From Antedon mediterranea (taxonomy: Eukaryota; Echinodermata; Crinoidea; Comatulida; Antedonidae): DNA of 64,000 nt. The DNA is taken from contig NC_092676.1 in the NCBI RefSeq assembly GCF_964355755.1, positions 4,012,288 to 4,076,287 on the forward strand. Reading direction: 5' to 3'. Under the pieces are notes generated by a model, which saw nothing but the letters and a program-made list of their open reading frames with translations, was not told where the DNA came from and did no database searches. The position numbers and the translations under genes are program-made. Below, piece after piece: positions 32,402-44,649 of the stretch; positions within the stretch are counted from its first letter, which is position 1; each line of letters begins with the position of its first letter.

Positions 32402-33409
32402 TTATTTATATATTAGACGGAGCAAACTATCCACGTCTGTTCACTCACGTAGCATCTTATTACTTTTTAATATATAGTATTGGAACGAACTTCACATTTA
32501 AGACGATAATATTTGTTTTATCAAAAGATAAGGCTTCAATTTTAATTTCACATACAAATTGTTGATTACCTAAAATATTTTGTTTTAGTAAATTAAACCA
32601 ACATATGGTTCGAATGTTAGTAACAAGCGAATTTATAGGCGCAGAGGCTCCGCAAGTTCCGCATTCTCCGCGTTTGGAGTTGAAAATCGACTGACGCTTG
32701 TCACATTCGATTTCATGTTCCCTCTGATGATATTGTTTTTGGAATTTTACGTGTGTCACTTCGCGTGTAGATTGTTCAGTGCGTGCACAATACGTAGCAA
32801 TATGGAGCTTTGATTTGCAACGACCCAATTAGGTCAGGTCAATCGATGTGTCATCGATCGCCGCCTGGACCTACAAACCATTATAATGTGTGTAGAGGTG
32901 GAGAGCGGGGAAACACGTCCCAATTTCCCCGCATGGGTACAATGAATAAAATAACATCATTTCGTCGTCGGTCGTCGTATAGCTCCCTATACGCTCGCAA
33001 AGACAGAACTTTTAATATTACAAGAGAAACGGAGACAATGGCTACTATTATGAAGCTAATTTACATAATATTAAAGTTAAGGTAATACAATTAACATTTT
33101 CCTTTCCTTGACATAATTTCATTAAACATCCACATACAGTACAACTCTTCTTAACAACATTTTTTTCAATCTTCTATCAACTAAAAGTCGTAGTTAGTCA
33201 TGTCTCGGGTCACATTCTATGGTCACCGTACAGATAGGCTACTACATCAGTACTTCTATGACTGGATGACTAGTTGGTGAGAAGAACGCTAGTTGGTCAT
33301 ACCCAGTACCGTTTTGATTTTACGATCATTCGGGAAACCACCTCACGACGATACTATTATTAAAATATAACACTCTCTTTTCGTTAGAGTAATACAATTA
33401 ACATTTTCC
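32402..33409. other. unassigned; small less AT-rich patch
   Basis: A 123-codon - strand frame at 32828-32460 has a stretch rich in charged residues and four Cys. It has no recognisable domain and no splice or start support; it may be the 5' part of a retroelement. Otherwise nothing seen. From about 33360 the sequence grades into the satellite. Confidence 0.35.
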
Positions 33410-34533
33410 TTTCCAAATTTCAACTTCGTATTATCACATACGATTGTTAGGTCACACTTTATAAGATTTGACTGGTTTTAATCGCCGGACATTGCTTCCA
33501 TTTTGTATGCGTATTATCACATACGATTGTTAGGTTACACTTTATAAGATTTGACTGGTTTTAATCGCTGGACATCACTTCCATTTTGTATGCGTATTAT
33601 CACATACGATTGTTAGGTCACACTTTATAAGATTTGACTGGTTTTGATCGCCGGACATCACTTCCATTTTGTATGCGTATTATCACATACGATTGTTACG
33701 TCACACGTTATAAGATTTGACTGGTTTTAATCGCCGGACATCGCTTCCATTTTGTATGCGTATTATCACATACGATTATTACGTCACACTTTATAAGATT
33801 TGACTGGTTTTAATCGCCGGACATAACTTCCATTTTGTATGCGTATTGTTTTGATCGCCGGACATCACTTCCATTTTGTATGCGTATTATTACATACGAT
33901 TGTTACGTCGCACTTTATAAGATTTGACTGGTTTTGATCGCCGGACATCACTTCCATTCTGTATGCGTATTATCACATACGATTGTTACGTCGCACTTTA
34001 TAAGATTTGACTGGTTTTGATCGCCGGACATCGCTTCCATTTTGTATGCGTAATATCACATACGATTGTTACGTCACACTTTATAAGATTAGGCTGGTTT
34101 TAATCGCCGGACATCGCTTCCATTTTGTATGCGTATTACCACATACAATTGTTACGTCACACTTTATAAGATTAGGCTGGTTTTAATCGCCAGACGTCAC
34201 TTCCATTTTGTATGCGTATTATCACATACGATTGTTACGTCACACTTTATAAGATTAGGCGGATTTTAATCGCCGGACATCGCTTCCATTTTGTATGCGT
34301 ATTACCACATACAATTGTTACGTCACACTTTATAAGATTAGGCTGGTTTTAATCGCCAGACGTCACTTCCATTTTGTATGCGTATTATCACATACGATTG
34401 TTACGTCACACTTTATAAGATTAGGCTGATTTTAATCGCCAGACGTCACTTCCATTTTGTATGCGTATTATCACATACGATTGTTACGTCACACTTTCTA
34501 AGATTAGGCTGGTTTTAATCGACGGACATCGCT
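33410..34533. repeat. 83-bp satellite, block 1
   Basis: Head-to-tail monomers of about 83 bp: CTTCCATTTTGTATGCGTAT, TATCACATACGATTGTTACG, TCACACTTTATAAGATTTGA, CTGGTTTTAATCGCCGGACA. Some monomers are truncated (near 33845). Each has the imperfect dyad GTATG...CATAC. Confidence 0.95.
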
Positions 34534-34971
34534 TATATATATAAACTTTATTTAGACACGAGACTGATGTGCAGTACAACTCGTTCAATCAATATTGATT
34601 GTTTTTACACAAGTTCGTGAAACTGTATTACAAAACAAAAAAAAATCAACACCATATAAATACAACAGAAACGAAAAAAATTGAAATTGAAAAGAAACAA
34701 AATTACAGCAGAATCCCCTTCATCTGACAACTCTATTTAGGGTACACCATACCGGTACTTCCCGTGTAAACGGAAACCCTTATCGAAGTGTAGAATTCAT
34801 GGGGATTCAACTGTAATACATAATAAATCTTTTGGATTTCATTTACCTTAAAATAATAGTGATAAAACACACATTTTACATAGTATTTAGCCATTTTAAA
34901 AGTTGGATGTAGATCGTAGATTACCATACCATTATGTTTTAAAATGCATTTTTCAGATACGTTTTAAACAA
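34534..34971. repeat. 438-bp non-satellite insert, copy 1
   Basis: Unique-looking sequence inside the satellite, starting TATATATAAACTTTATTTAG. An essentially identical copy lies at 37217-37654, and satellite resumes after CGTTTTAAACAA on both. The left end resembles the - strand LINE 3' ends at 9112 and 26347, so it may be a retroposed fragment that was later duplicated with its surroundings. Confidence 0.85.
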
Positions 34972-37216
34972 CTTCCATTTTGTATGCGTATTATCACATA
35001 CGATTGTTACGTCGCACTTTATAAGATTTGGCTGGTTTTGATCGCCGGACATCACTTCCATTTTGTATGCGTATTATCACATACGATTGTTACGTCACAC
35101 TTTATAAGATTTGACTGGTTTTAATCGCCAGACATCGCTTCCATTTTGTATGCGTATTATCACATACGATTGTTACGTCACACTTTATAAGATTTGAATG
35201 GTTTTGATCGCCGGACATCACTTCCATTTTGTATGCGTATTATCACATACGATTGCTACGTCGCACTTTATAAGATTTGAATGGTTTTGATCGCCGTACA
35301 TAACTTCAATTTTGTATGCGTATTATCACATACGATTGCTACGTCGCACTTTATAAGATTTGACTGGTTTTAATCGCCGGACATCGCTTCCATTTTCGTT
35401 GCATAGTATACATACGATTGTTACGTCACACTTTATAAGATTTGACTGGTTTTGATAGGCGGACATCGCCTCCATTTTCGTTGCATAGTATCACATACGA
35501 TTGTTACGTAGCACTTTATCAGATTAGGTAGGTTTTAATCGCCAGTCATCGCTTCCATTTTCGTAGCATAGTATACATACGATTGTTACGTAGCACTTTA
35601 TAAGATTTGACTGGTTTTAATCGCCGGAAATCACTTCCATTTTGTATGCGTATTATCACATACGATTGTTATGTCGCACTTTATAAGATTTGACTGGTTA
35701 TAATCGCCGGACATCACTTCCATTTTGTATGCGTATTATCACATACGATTGTTACGTCACACTTTATAAGATTCGGCAGGTTTTGATCGGCGAACATCAC
35801 TTCCATTTTCGTTGCATAGTATCACATACGATTTTTACGTAGCACTTTATAAGATTCGGCAGGTTTTGATTGCCGGACATCACTTCCATTTTCGTTGAAT
35901 AGTATCACATACGATTGTTACGTCACACTTTATAAGATTTGGCTGGGTTTGATCGTCGGACATCGCTTCCATTTTGTATGCGTATTATCACATACGACTG
36001 TTACGTCACGCTTTATAAGATTATCAAGGTTTTGATCGGCGGACATCGCTTCCATTTTCGTTGCATAGTATCACATACGATTGTTACGTCGCACTTTATA
36101 AGATTTGACTGGTTTTGATTGCCGGACATCGCTTCCGTTTTCGTTGCATAGTATCACATACGATTGTTACATATAGCACTTTATAAGATTTGACTGGTTT
36201 TGATTGCCGGACATCGCTTCCATTTTCGTTGCATAGTATCACATACGATTGTTACGTAGCACTTTATCAGATTTGACTGGTTTTAATCGCCGGACATCGC
36301 TTCCATTTTCGTTGCATAGTATCACATACGATTGTTACGTCACACTTTATAAGATTTGACTGGTTTTAATCGCCGGACATCACTTCCATTTTGTATGCGT
36401 ATTATCACATACGATTGTTACGTAGCACTTTATAAGATTTGACTGGTTTTAATCGCCGGACATCACTTCCATTTTGTATGCGTATTATCACATACGATTG
36501 TTATGTCGCATTTTATAAGATTTGACTGGTTTTAATCGCCGGACATCACTTCCATTTTGTATGCGTATTATCACATACGATTGTTATGTCGCACTTTATA
36601 AGATTTGACTGGTTTTAATCGCCGGACATCACTTCCATTTTGTATGCGTATTATCACATACGATTGTTACGTCACACTTTATAAGATTTGACTGGTTTTA
36701 ATCGCCGGACATCACTTCCATTTTGTATGCGTATTATCACATACGATTGTTATGTCGCACTTTATAAGATTTGGCAGGTTTTGATAGGCGGACATCGCCT
36801 CCATTTTCGTTACATAGTATCACATACGATTGTTACGTATAGCACTTTATAAGATTAGGTAGGTTTTGATCGCCAGTCATCGCTTCCATTTCCGTTGCAT
36901 AGTATCACATACGATTGTTACGTAGCACTTTATAAGATTTGACTGATTTTAATCGCCGGACATCGCTTCCATTTTGTATGCGTATTACCACATACAATTG
37001 TTACGTCACACTTTATAAGATTAGGCTGGTTTTAATCGCCAGACGTCACTTCCATTTTGTATGCGTATTATCACATACGATTGTTACGTCACACTTTATA
37101 AGATTAGGCTGATTTTAATCGCCAGACGTCACTTCCATTTTGTATGCGTATTATCACATACGATTGTTACGTCACACTTTCTAAGATTAGGCTGGTTTTA
37201 ATCGACGGACATCGCT
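34972..37216. repeat. 83-bp satellite, block 2
   Basis: About 27 monomers of two interleaved subtypes: one with TTTTGTATGCGTATTATCAC, one with TTTTCGTTGCATAGTATCAC. Variation is also common in TTACGTCAC/TTACGTAGC/TTATGTCGC. Confidence 0.95.
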
Positions 37217-37654
37217 TATATATATAAACTTTATTTAGACACGAGACTGATGTGCAGTACAACTCGTTCAATCAATATTGATTGTTTTTACACAAGTTCG
37301 TGAAACTGTATTACAAAACAAAAAAAAATCAACACCATATAAATACAACAGAAACGAAAAAAATTGAAATTGAAAAGAAACAAAATTACAGCAGAATCCC
37401 CTTCATCTGACAACTCTATTTAGGGTACACCATACCGGTACTTCCCGTGTAAACGGAAACCCTTATCGAAGTGTAGAATTCATGGGGATTCAACTGTAAT
37501 ACATAATAAATCTTTTGGATTTCATTTACCTTAAAATAATAGTGATAAAACACACATTTTACATAGTATTTAGCCATTTTAAAAGTTGGATGTAGATCGT
37601 AGATTACCATACCATTATGTTTTAAAATGCATTTTTCAGATACGTTTTAAACAA
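37217..37654. repeat. 438-bp non-satellite insert, copy 2
   Basis: Same sequence as 34534-34971, displaced by 2,683 bp. A short open frame in each copy is identical, which follows from the duplication and is not evidence of coding. Confidence 0.85.
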
Positions 37655-40600
37655 CTTCCATTTTGTATGCGTATTATCACATACGATTGTTACGTCGCAC
37701 TTTATAAGATTTGGCTGGTTTTGATCGCCGGACATCACTTCCATTTTGTATGCGTATTATCACATACGATTGTTACGTCACACTTTATAAGATTTGACTG
37801 GTTTTAATCGCCAGACATCGCTTCCATTTTGTATGCGTATTATCACATACGATTGTTACGTCACACTTTATAAGATTTGAATGGTTTTGATCGCCGGACA
37901 TCACTTCCATTTTGTATGCGTATTATCACATACGATTGCTACGTCGCACTTTATAAGATTTGAATGGTTTTGATCGCCGTACATAACTTCAATTTTGTAT
38001 GCGTATTATCACATACGATTGCTACGTCGCACTTTATAAGATTTGACTGGTTTTAATCGCCGGACATCGCTTCCATTTTCGTTGCATAGTATACATACGA
38101 TTGTTACGTCACACTTTATAAGATTTGACTGGTTTTGATAGGCGGACATCGCCTCCATTTTCGTTGCATAGTATCACATACGATTGTTACGTAGCACTTT
38201 ATCAGATTAGGTAGGTTTTAATCGCCAGTCATCGCTTCCATTTTCGTAGCATAGTATACATACGATTGTTACGTAGCACTTTATAAGATTTGACTGGTTT
38301 TAATCGCCGGACATCACTTCCATTTTGTATGCGTATTATCACATACGATTGTTATGTCGCACTTTATAAGATTTGACTGGTTATAATCGCCGGACATCAC
38401 TTCCATTTTGTATGCGTATTATCACATACGATTGTTACGTCACACTTTATAAGATTCGGCAGGTTTTGATCGGCGAACATCACTTCCATTTTCGTTGCAT
38501 AGTATCACATACGATTTTTACGTAGCACTTTATAAGATTCGGCAGGTTTTGATTGCCGGACATCACTTCCATTTTCGTTGCATAGTATCACATACGATTG
38601 TTACGTCACACTTTATAAGATTTGGCTGGGTTTGATCGTCGGACATCGCTTCCATTTTGTATGCGTATTATCACATACGACTGTTACGTCACGCTTTATA
38701 AGATTATCAAGGTTTTGATCGGCGGACATCGCTTCCATTTTCGTTGCATAGTATCACATACGATTGTTACGTCGCACTTTATAAGATTTGACTGGTTTTG
38801 ATTGCCGGACATCGCTTCCGTTTTCGTTGCATAGTATCACATACGATTGTTACATATAGCACTTTATAAGATTTGACTGGTTTTGATTGCCGGACATCGC
38901 TTCCATTTTCGTTGCATAGTATCACATACGATTGTTACGTAGCACTTTATCAGATTTGACTGGTTTTAATCGCCGGACATCGCTTCCATTTTCGTTGCAT
39001 AGTATCACATACGATTGTTACGTCACACTTTATAAGATTTGACTGGTTTTAATCGCCGGACATCACTTCCATTTTGTATGCGTATTATCACATACGATTG
39101 TTACGTAGCACTTTATAAGATTTGACTGGTTTTAATCGCCGGACATCACTTCCATTTTGTATGCGTATTATCACATACGATTGTTATGTCGCATTTTATA
39201 AGATTTGACTGGTTTTAATCGCCGGACATCACTTCCATTTTGTATGCGTATTATCACATACGATTGTTATGTCGCACTTTATAAGATTTGACTGGTTTTA
39301 ATCGCCGGACATCACTTCCATTTTGTATGCGTATTATCACATACGATTGTTACGTCACACTTTATAAGATTTGACTGGTTTTAATCGCCGGACATCACTT
39401 CCATTTTGTATGCGTATTATCACATACGATTGTTATGTCGCATTTTATAAGATTTGACTGGTTTTAATCGCCGGACATCACTTCCATTTTGTATGCGTAT
39501 TATCACATACGATTGTTACGTCACACTTTATAAGATTAGGCTGGTTTTAATCGCCGGACATCGCTTCCATTTTGTATGCGTATTACCACATACAATTGTT
39601 ACGTCACACTTTATAAGATTAGGCTGGTTTTAATCGCCAGACGTCACTTCCATTTTGTATGCGTATTATCACATACGATTGTTACGTCACACTTTATAAG
39701 ATTTGGCTGGTTTTGATCGCCGGACATCACTTCCATTTTGTATGCGTATTATCACATACGATTGTTACGTCACACTTTATAAGATTTGACTGGTTTTAAT
39801 CGCCGGACATCGCTTCCATTTTGTATGCGTATTATCACATACGATTGTTACGTCGCACTTTATAAGATTTGACTGGTTTTAATCGCCGGACATCGCTTAC
39901 ATTTTCGTTGCTTATTATTACTAACCCTTGATACGTCACACTTTGTAATGTTAGGCTGGTTTTGATCGCCGGACATCGCTTCCATTTTGTATGCGTATTA
40001 TCACATACGATTGTCTTTATAAGATTTGGCTGGTTCTGATCGCCGGACATCACTTCCATTTCCGTTGCATAGTATCACATACGATTGTTACGTAGCACTT
40101 TATAAGATTAGGTAGGTTTTAATCGCCGGACATCGCTTCCATTTTCGTTGCATAGTATACATACGATTGTTACGTCACACTTTATAAGATTTGGCAGGTT
40201 TTGATAGGCGGACATCGCCTCCATTTTCGTTACATAGTATCACATACGATTGTTACGTATAGCACTTTATAAGATTAGGTAGGTTTTGATCGCCAGTCAT
40301 CGCTTCCATTTCCGTTGCATAGTATCACATACGATTGTTACGTAGCACTTTATAAGATTTGACTGGTTTTAATCGCCGGACATCACTTCCATTTTGTATG
40401 CGTATTATCACATACGATTGTTACGTAGCACTTTATAAGATTTGACTGGTTTTAATCGCCGGACATCACTTCCATTTTGTATGCGTATTATCACATACGA
40501 TTGTTATGTCGCACTTTATAAGATCTGACTGGTTTTAATCGCCGGACATCACTTCCATTTTGTATGCGTATTATCACATACGATTGTTACGTCACATTTT

Positions 40601-40836
40601 ATAAGATTCGGTAGGTTTTAATCGGCGAACATCACTTCCATTTTCGTTGCATAGTATCACATACGATTGTTACGTCACACTTTATAAGATTTGGCTGGTT
40701 TTGATCGTCGGACATCGCTTCCATTTTGTATGCGTATTATCACATACGATTGTTAGGTCACACTTTATAAGATTTGACTGGTTTTGATCGCCGGACATCG
40801 CTTCCATTCTGTATTCATATGATCACATACGATTGT
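37655..40836. repeat. 83-bp satellite, block 3
   Basis: Continuation of the satellite after the second insert. The first 1.8 kb repeats block 2 monomer by monomer. The rest is a different mix of the same subtypes, with a degenerate patch near 39900-39950. Confidence 0.95.
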
Positions 40837-41165
40837 TTTTTTTTTTTTTTTTTTTATTCAGTATATTACACAGAGGCGCCTTACAAGATGGAACCATCTT
40901 AGCTTCAAGGCGCCTCAGATTAACAAATACAACATTTTAAAACAACTAACAGAAACATTAATTAAATCTTCCAGAATTAACAAGAAATTGTTGTACATAA
41001 TAAAATAATAAAGCATTTTCACAATTCGAAAGAAGATCGGAACCAAAAATAAAAATTTCACTTAAAAATGTAAAATTAAATGTTAAAGAAAAATCCTTGG
41101 CTAAGATATCCTCAATAATTGAGTTAGCGCTTACAAGTAGAATATCTCTTTGTGTATTATACATA
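40837..41165 (-). mobile_element. retroposed fragment (LINE 3' end) inserted in the satellite
   Basis: Begins with about 21 T (a poly(A) tail on the - strand) and continues into non-satellite sequence with the small palindrome AGGCGCCTTACAAGATGG...AAGGCGCCT. The satellite phrase ACATACGATTG occurs on both sides, consistent with an 11-bp target-site duplication from target-primed insertion. Confidence 0.7.
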
Positions 41166-41445
41166 CATATATTACATACGATTGTTACGTCACACTTTAT
41201 AAGATTTTACTGGCTTTGATCGCCGGACATCCCTTACATTCTGTATTCATATGATCACATACGATTGTTACGTCACACTTTATAAGATTTTACTGGCTTT
41301 GATCGCCGGACATCCCTTACATTCTGTATGCATATGATCACATACGATTGTTACGTAACACTAAGATTCGGCAGGTTTTGATCTCTGCACATCACTTTCA
41401 TTTTCGTTGCATAGTATCACATACGATTACTGTTTTATCTAATTG
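41166..41445. repeat. 83-bp satellite, block 4 (diverged edge)
   Basis: Last three or four monomers, more diverged than the centre (CTTTGATCGCCGGACATCCC, CTTACATTCTGTATTCATAT). Confidence 0.88.
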
Positions 41446-41726
41446 TCGCATTTGATAATTTATAGATGATAAGCAGTAATTACTATAATTAAGTAATAAT
41501 AATTTAATTTTAGGCTTCAGTAAACATTTTCCGCAAACTATATATTTACTTATTTGTAGGGCAGAATATTATTACCCCTCACTTTAAGAATACCGTGAAA
41601 AAGTACTACTACTACTGCACCACTACCACCCCCACCACCACTACTACTAACATTCAGTAGGATTAATAGCAGTATACATTTAAATAAAGAAATGTTTTAA
41701 ACTATATTGTAATTGTTGTTATGCAG
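41446..41726. other. AT-rich stretch with CTA/CCA microsatellite before the first SRCR exon
   Basis: Short trinucleotide run (TACTACTACTACTG, CCACCACCACTACTACTA) at about 41605-41650, then the acceptor of the SRCR exon. Confidence 0.6.
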
Positions 41727-42032
41727 ACATTAGACTTGTGGATGGCAGCAATATTTATGAGGGACGAGTTGAAGTTTACGATGGCACAGAATGGGGTACA
41801 ATATGTGATGATGACTGGGACATCAACGACGCTCAGGTTGTATGTCGACAATTAAGACTAGGACCAGCTATCCAAGCTCCAATGCGAGCTCATTTTGGCC
41901 AAGGGACTGGTCCGATTATGCTTGATAATGTTCGGTGTTCAGGAAGTGAGACATTTATCACAGGCTGTCTTAATAGAGGAATGAGGGTACACGATTGTGG
42001 ACATTCTGAGGATGCTAGTGTTATTTGTGGAG
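41727..42032 (+). CDS. scavenger receptor cysteine-rich (SRCR) domain exon 1
   Basis: A single exon holds a whole SRCR domain: [68 protein letters not shown] and CGHSEDASVICG. Acceptor is TTATGCAG, donor GTAAAA; two bases, 101 codons, one leftover base, so the exon is symmetric (phase 1-1), the usual layout of SRCR modules. Six Cys are present; the two positions filled in eight-Cys domains (before EGRVEV and in the LxxGP segment) are Tyr and Leu, so this is a group A-like pattern. SRCR domains bind microbial or host ligands on secreted or membrane proteins. If the ORF began here there would be no signal peptide, so upstream exons are expected. Confidence 0.93.
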
Positions 42033-42195
42033 GTAAAAAGGATTAACACAGAAAACAACAATACTCTAAGGCCAAGACACTTTTTTAACTAGGAAATGTC
42101 AATATGTTTATCTCAGTTTAAAAGGAAAATGTGTTTTTTTCATATTTTTGTTCATTGCCACCATTCAGACTTTGTGTCCTTTGTATCATTACTTT

Positions 42196-42517
42196 GTGAG
42201 TGGCCGAGCGGTTAAGACATTGGAACCGTAATTACGTAGCCATAACATCGGCAGGGGTTCGAGGCACACTCACTCCATGGTTGTGGTGGTAGAACGAGTC
42301 TTCTCGGATAAGGTCTATAAACCGTAGGTCCAGTGTACACATCTAGCTCGTGTGCACTTTAAATAACCTAGTACATCTTTCGAGACGAGTAGGGGGTTAC
42401 CCCGGTGTATTAGTACATCACAGCCACTGATCACCAACTGGGCCCTCTGGGAGACCAGTCTTTGACTGAAGAGGTTACCCAGTATAAATATATATTTCAA
42501 TCAATCAATCAATCAAT
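42196..42517 (+). mobile_element. tRNA-derived SINE
   Basis: A tRNA-like head at 42196-42273 has a complete 7-bp acceptor stem (GTGAGTG with CACTCAC), an A box GTGGCCGAGCGGTTAAG and a B box GGGGTTCGAGGC, resembling tRNA-Ser/Leu. A unique body follows (ACATCTTTCGAGACGAGTAG, GGGAGACCAGTCTTTGACTG). The tail is (ATCA)n. A truncated copy is at 13005-13240. It lies in the intron between SRCR exons 1 and 2 and is absent from the paralogous intron after exon 2. Confidence 0.88.
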
Positions 42518-42525
42518 CCACGTCT

Positions 42526-43188
42526 CAGTTATATTACTCATTAAATGTTAAAATAAAAACGTTAAGCAATTTCAAGTTGCTACTCATCTTATAAAATAAT
42601 GGGCAGTTTGTCAGAGTTGGAAAACAGAACCAATTTATTTTTTATTTAGTTGCAATCTCAAAATCATAATTTGTTTAAGAAATGTATTATCCATTTAAAC
42701 ATATTCATTCATCATTTAATTTTATATCTGTTTATTTCAGTTCATTCAATTTTTACAAAACAGTAGACATAAATGTAAAAAGGTAACAGAAAATAATAAA
42801 CTAATAATGAAGATAATGTTATTTTAGTGATGAAAGCTTAAAATGTTAAAAATATTTCTAAGGGCAGATATTATCTCATATTAAGATATACCTCATCATT
42901 TAAATATCCTTTTTATTGAACAGGTTTTAAATTTAGGAATAAACTGTTTAATAGCAGTAATTAATAATACTATATTAGGTACCCTTACAATGGACGGGCG
43001 CCATCTTATGATTATTTTAAGGTTCGGGAATCAAAAACATAGTACAGTAATATAATGTAATGTCCTGAGTTACTAGTGTGTCAGATTTACGTCAGCTGTT
43101 CAAATAGACTTAACGAGAGTATAGCTTCACAGTGAGAGATATATCAATATAAAGAAATGATTTTAACTTGTACATTTGTTTCATTTAG
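42526..43188. repeat. duplicated SRCR intron, copy 1
   Basis: This intron and 43673-44340 match almost throughout (AAATGTTAAAATAAAAACGT, CAATGGACGGGCGCCATCTT, TATAGCTTCACAGTGAGAGA). Exon plus intron forms a unit of about 1,152 bp, duplicated in tandem. Confidence 0.88.
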
Positions 43189-43494
43189 TAAACATTAGAC
43201 TTGTGAATGGCAGCAATATTTATGAGGGACGAGTTGAAGTTTACGATGGCACAGAATGGGGTACAATATGTGATAATAGCTGGGACATCAACGACGCTCA
43301 AGTTGTATGTCGACAATTAAGACTAGGACCAGCTATCCAAGCTCCAAGACAAGCTTATTTTGGTCAAGGGATTGGTCCGATTATGTTTGATAATGTTCAG
43401 TGTTCAGGAAATGAGACATCTATCACAGACTGTCCTAAAAGAGGAATGAGGGTACACTATTGTGGACATTCTGAGGATGCTAGTGTTGTTTGTG
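43189..43494 (+). CDS. SRCR domain exon 2
   Basis: Acceptor TTTCATTTAG, donor GTAAGT; phase 1-1, the same 306-bp length as exon 1. Encodes [59 protein letters not shown] and CGHSEDASVVCG with the same six Cys. Differences from exons 1 and 3 are a handful of substitutions, such as DDD/DNS/DNG before WDIND, MRAH/RQAY and HDC/HYC. It follows exon 1 in a tandem duplication that includes the intron. Confidence 0.93.
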
Positions 43495-43672
43495 GTAAGT
43501 AAAATAGTAACTGTAGAAAAAGGATTAATAAATGCAGACAACAACAATACTGTAAGGCCAACACACTTTTTAAACTAGGAAATGTTAATATGTTTATCTC
43601 AGTTTAAAAGGAAAATGTCTTTTTTTTTCATATTTTTGTTCATTGCCACCATTCACACTTTGTATCCATGTC

Positions 43673-44340
43673 CCAATTATATTACTCATTAAATGTTAAA
43701 ATAAAAACGTTAAGCAATTTCAAGTTGCTTCTCATCTTATAAAATACTAGGCAGTTTGTCACAGTTGGAAAACAGAACCAGTTAATTTTTTATTTAGTTG
43801 CAATCTCAAAATCATAATTTGGTTAAGAAATTTATTATCCATTTACACATTTTCATTCATCATTTCATTTTATATCTGTTTATTTCAGTTCATTCAATTT
43901 TTACAAAACAGTAGACATAAATGTAAAAAGGTACCAGAAAATAATAAATAAACTAATAATGAAGATGGCATTATTTAGAGATGAAAGCTTAAAATACAAA
44001 AAATAGTATTTTTCTATGGGCAGATATTATCTCATATTAAGATATACCTCATCGTTTAATCATCCTCTATTGAACAGGTTTTAAATTTAGTTTTAAACTG
44101 TTTAATAGCAGTAATTAATAATACTATATTAGGTACCCTTACAATGGACGGGCGCCATCTTATGATTATTTTAAGGTTCGGGAATCAAAAAGATATTACA
44201 GTAATATAATGTAATGTCCTGAGATACTTGTGTCAGATTTACATTAGCTATTCAAATAGACTTAACGAGAGTATAGCTTCACAGTGAGAGATATATCAAT
44301 ATAAAGAACTGATTTTAACTTGTACATTTGTTTCATTTAG
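43673..44340. repeat. duplicated SRCR intron, copy 2
   Basis: Paralogue of 42526-43188, with the same order of phrases and a few small indels; lacks the SINE. Confidence 0.88.
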
Positions 44341-44649
44341 TAAACATTAGACTTGTGGATGGCAGCAATATCTTTGAGGGACGAGTTGAAGTTTACGATG
44401 GCACAGAATGGGGTACAATATGTGATAATGGCTGGGACATCAACGACGCTCAAGTTGTATGTCGACAATTAAGACTAGGACCAGCTATCCAAGCTCCAAG
44501 ACAAGCTTATTTTGGTCAAGGGACTGGTCCGATTATGCTTGATGATGTTCAGTGTTCAGGAACTGAGACATCCATCACAGACTGTCCTAATAGAGGAATG
44601 AGGGTACACGATTGTGGACATTATGAGGATGCCAGTGTTATTTGTCAAG
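44341..44649 (+). CDS. SRCR domain exon 3
   Basis: Acceptor TTTCATTTAG, donor GTAGGA; two bases, 102 codons, one leftover base. Encodes [56 protein letters not shown] and [12 protein letters not shown]. One codon longer than its siblings at the 3' end. Its leftover G joins the two bases at the start of the LRR N-cap exon (46747) to make Val, so SRCR and LRR parts can be spliced in frame. Whether they are is not shown by the sequence. Confidence 0.93.

Larger units (their letters stand above)
34263..39450. repeat. 2,683-bp higher-order tandem duplication within the satellite
   Basis: The stretch 34263-36770 recurs at an offset of exactly 2,683 bp (36946-39450), including the 438-bp insert and the same order of variant monomers. 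Only a few differences were noticed, for example GGAAATCAC at 35625 against GGACATCAC, and TTGAATAG at 35893 against TTGCATAG. The two copies lie head to tail, about 1.9 units. Confidence 0.88.

Noticed and set aside
32460-32828. 123-codon - strand frame with several Cys
   Set aside because: No recognised zinc-binding spacing or domain, no supporting context; listed only as an unassigned patch.
34733-35124. Frames repeated identically at 37416-37807
   Set aside because: Identity comes from the 2,683-bp duplication; the frames run into satellite sequence.
33410-41445. CRISPR-like array (regular repeats)
   Set aside because: The 83-bp monomers are contiguous with no unique spacers; eukaryotic context; this is satellite DNA.
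42196-42273. Functional tRNA-Ser/Leu gene
   Set aside because: The acceptor stem and A/B boxes are good, but the anticodon arm is poor and it is fused to a SINE body with a second truncated copy elsewhere.
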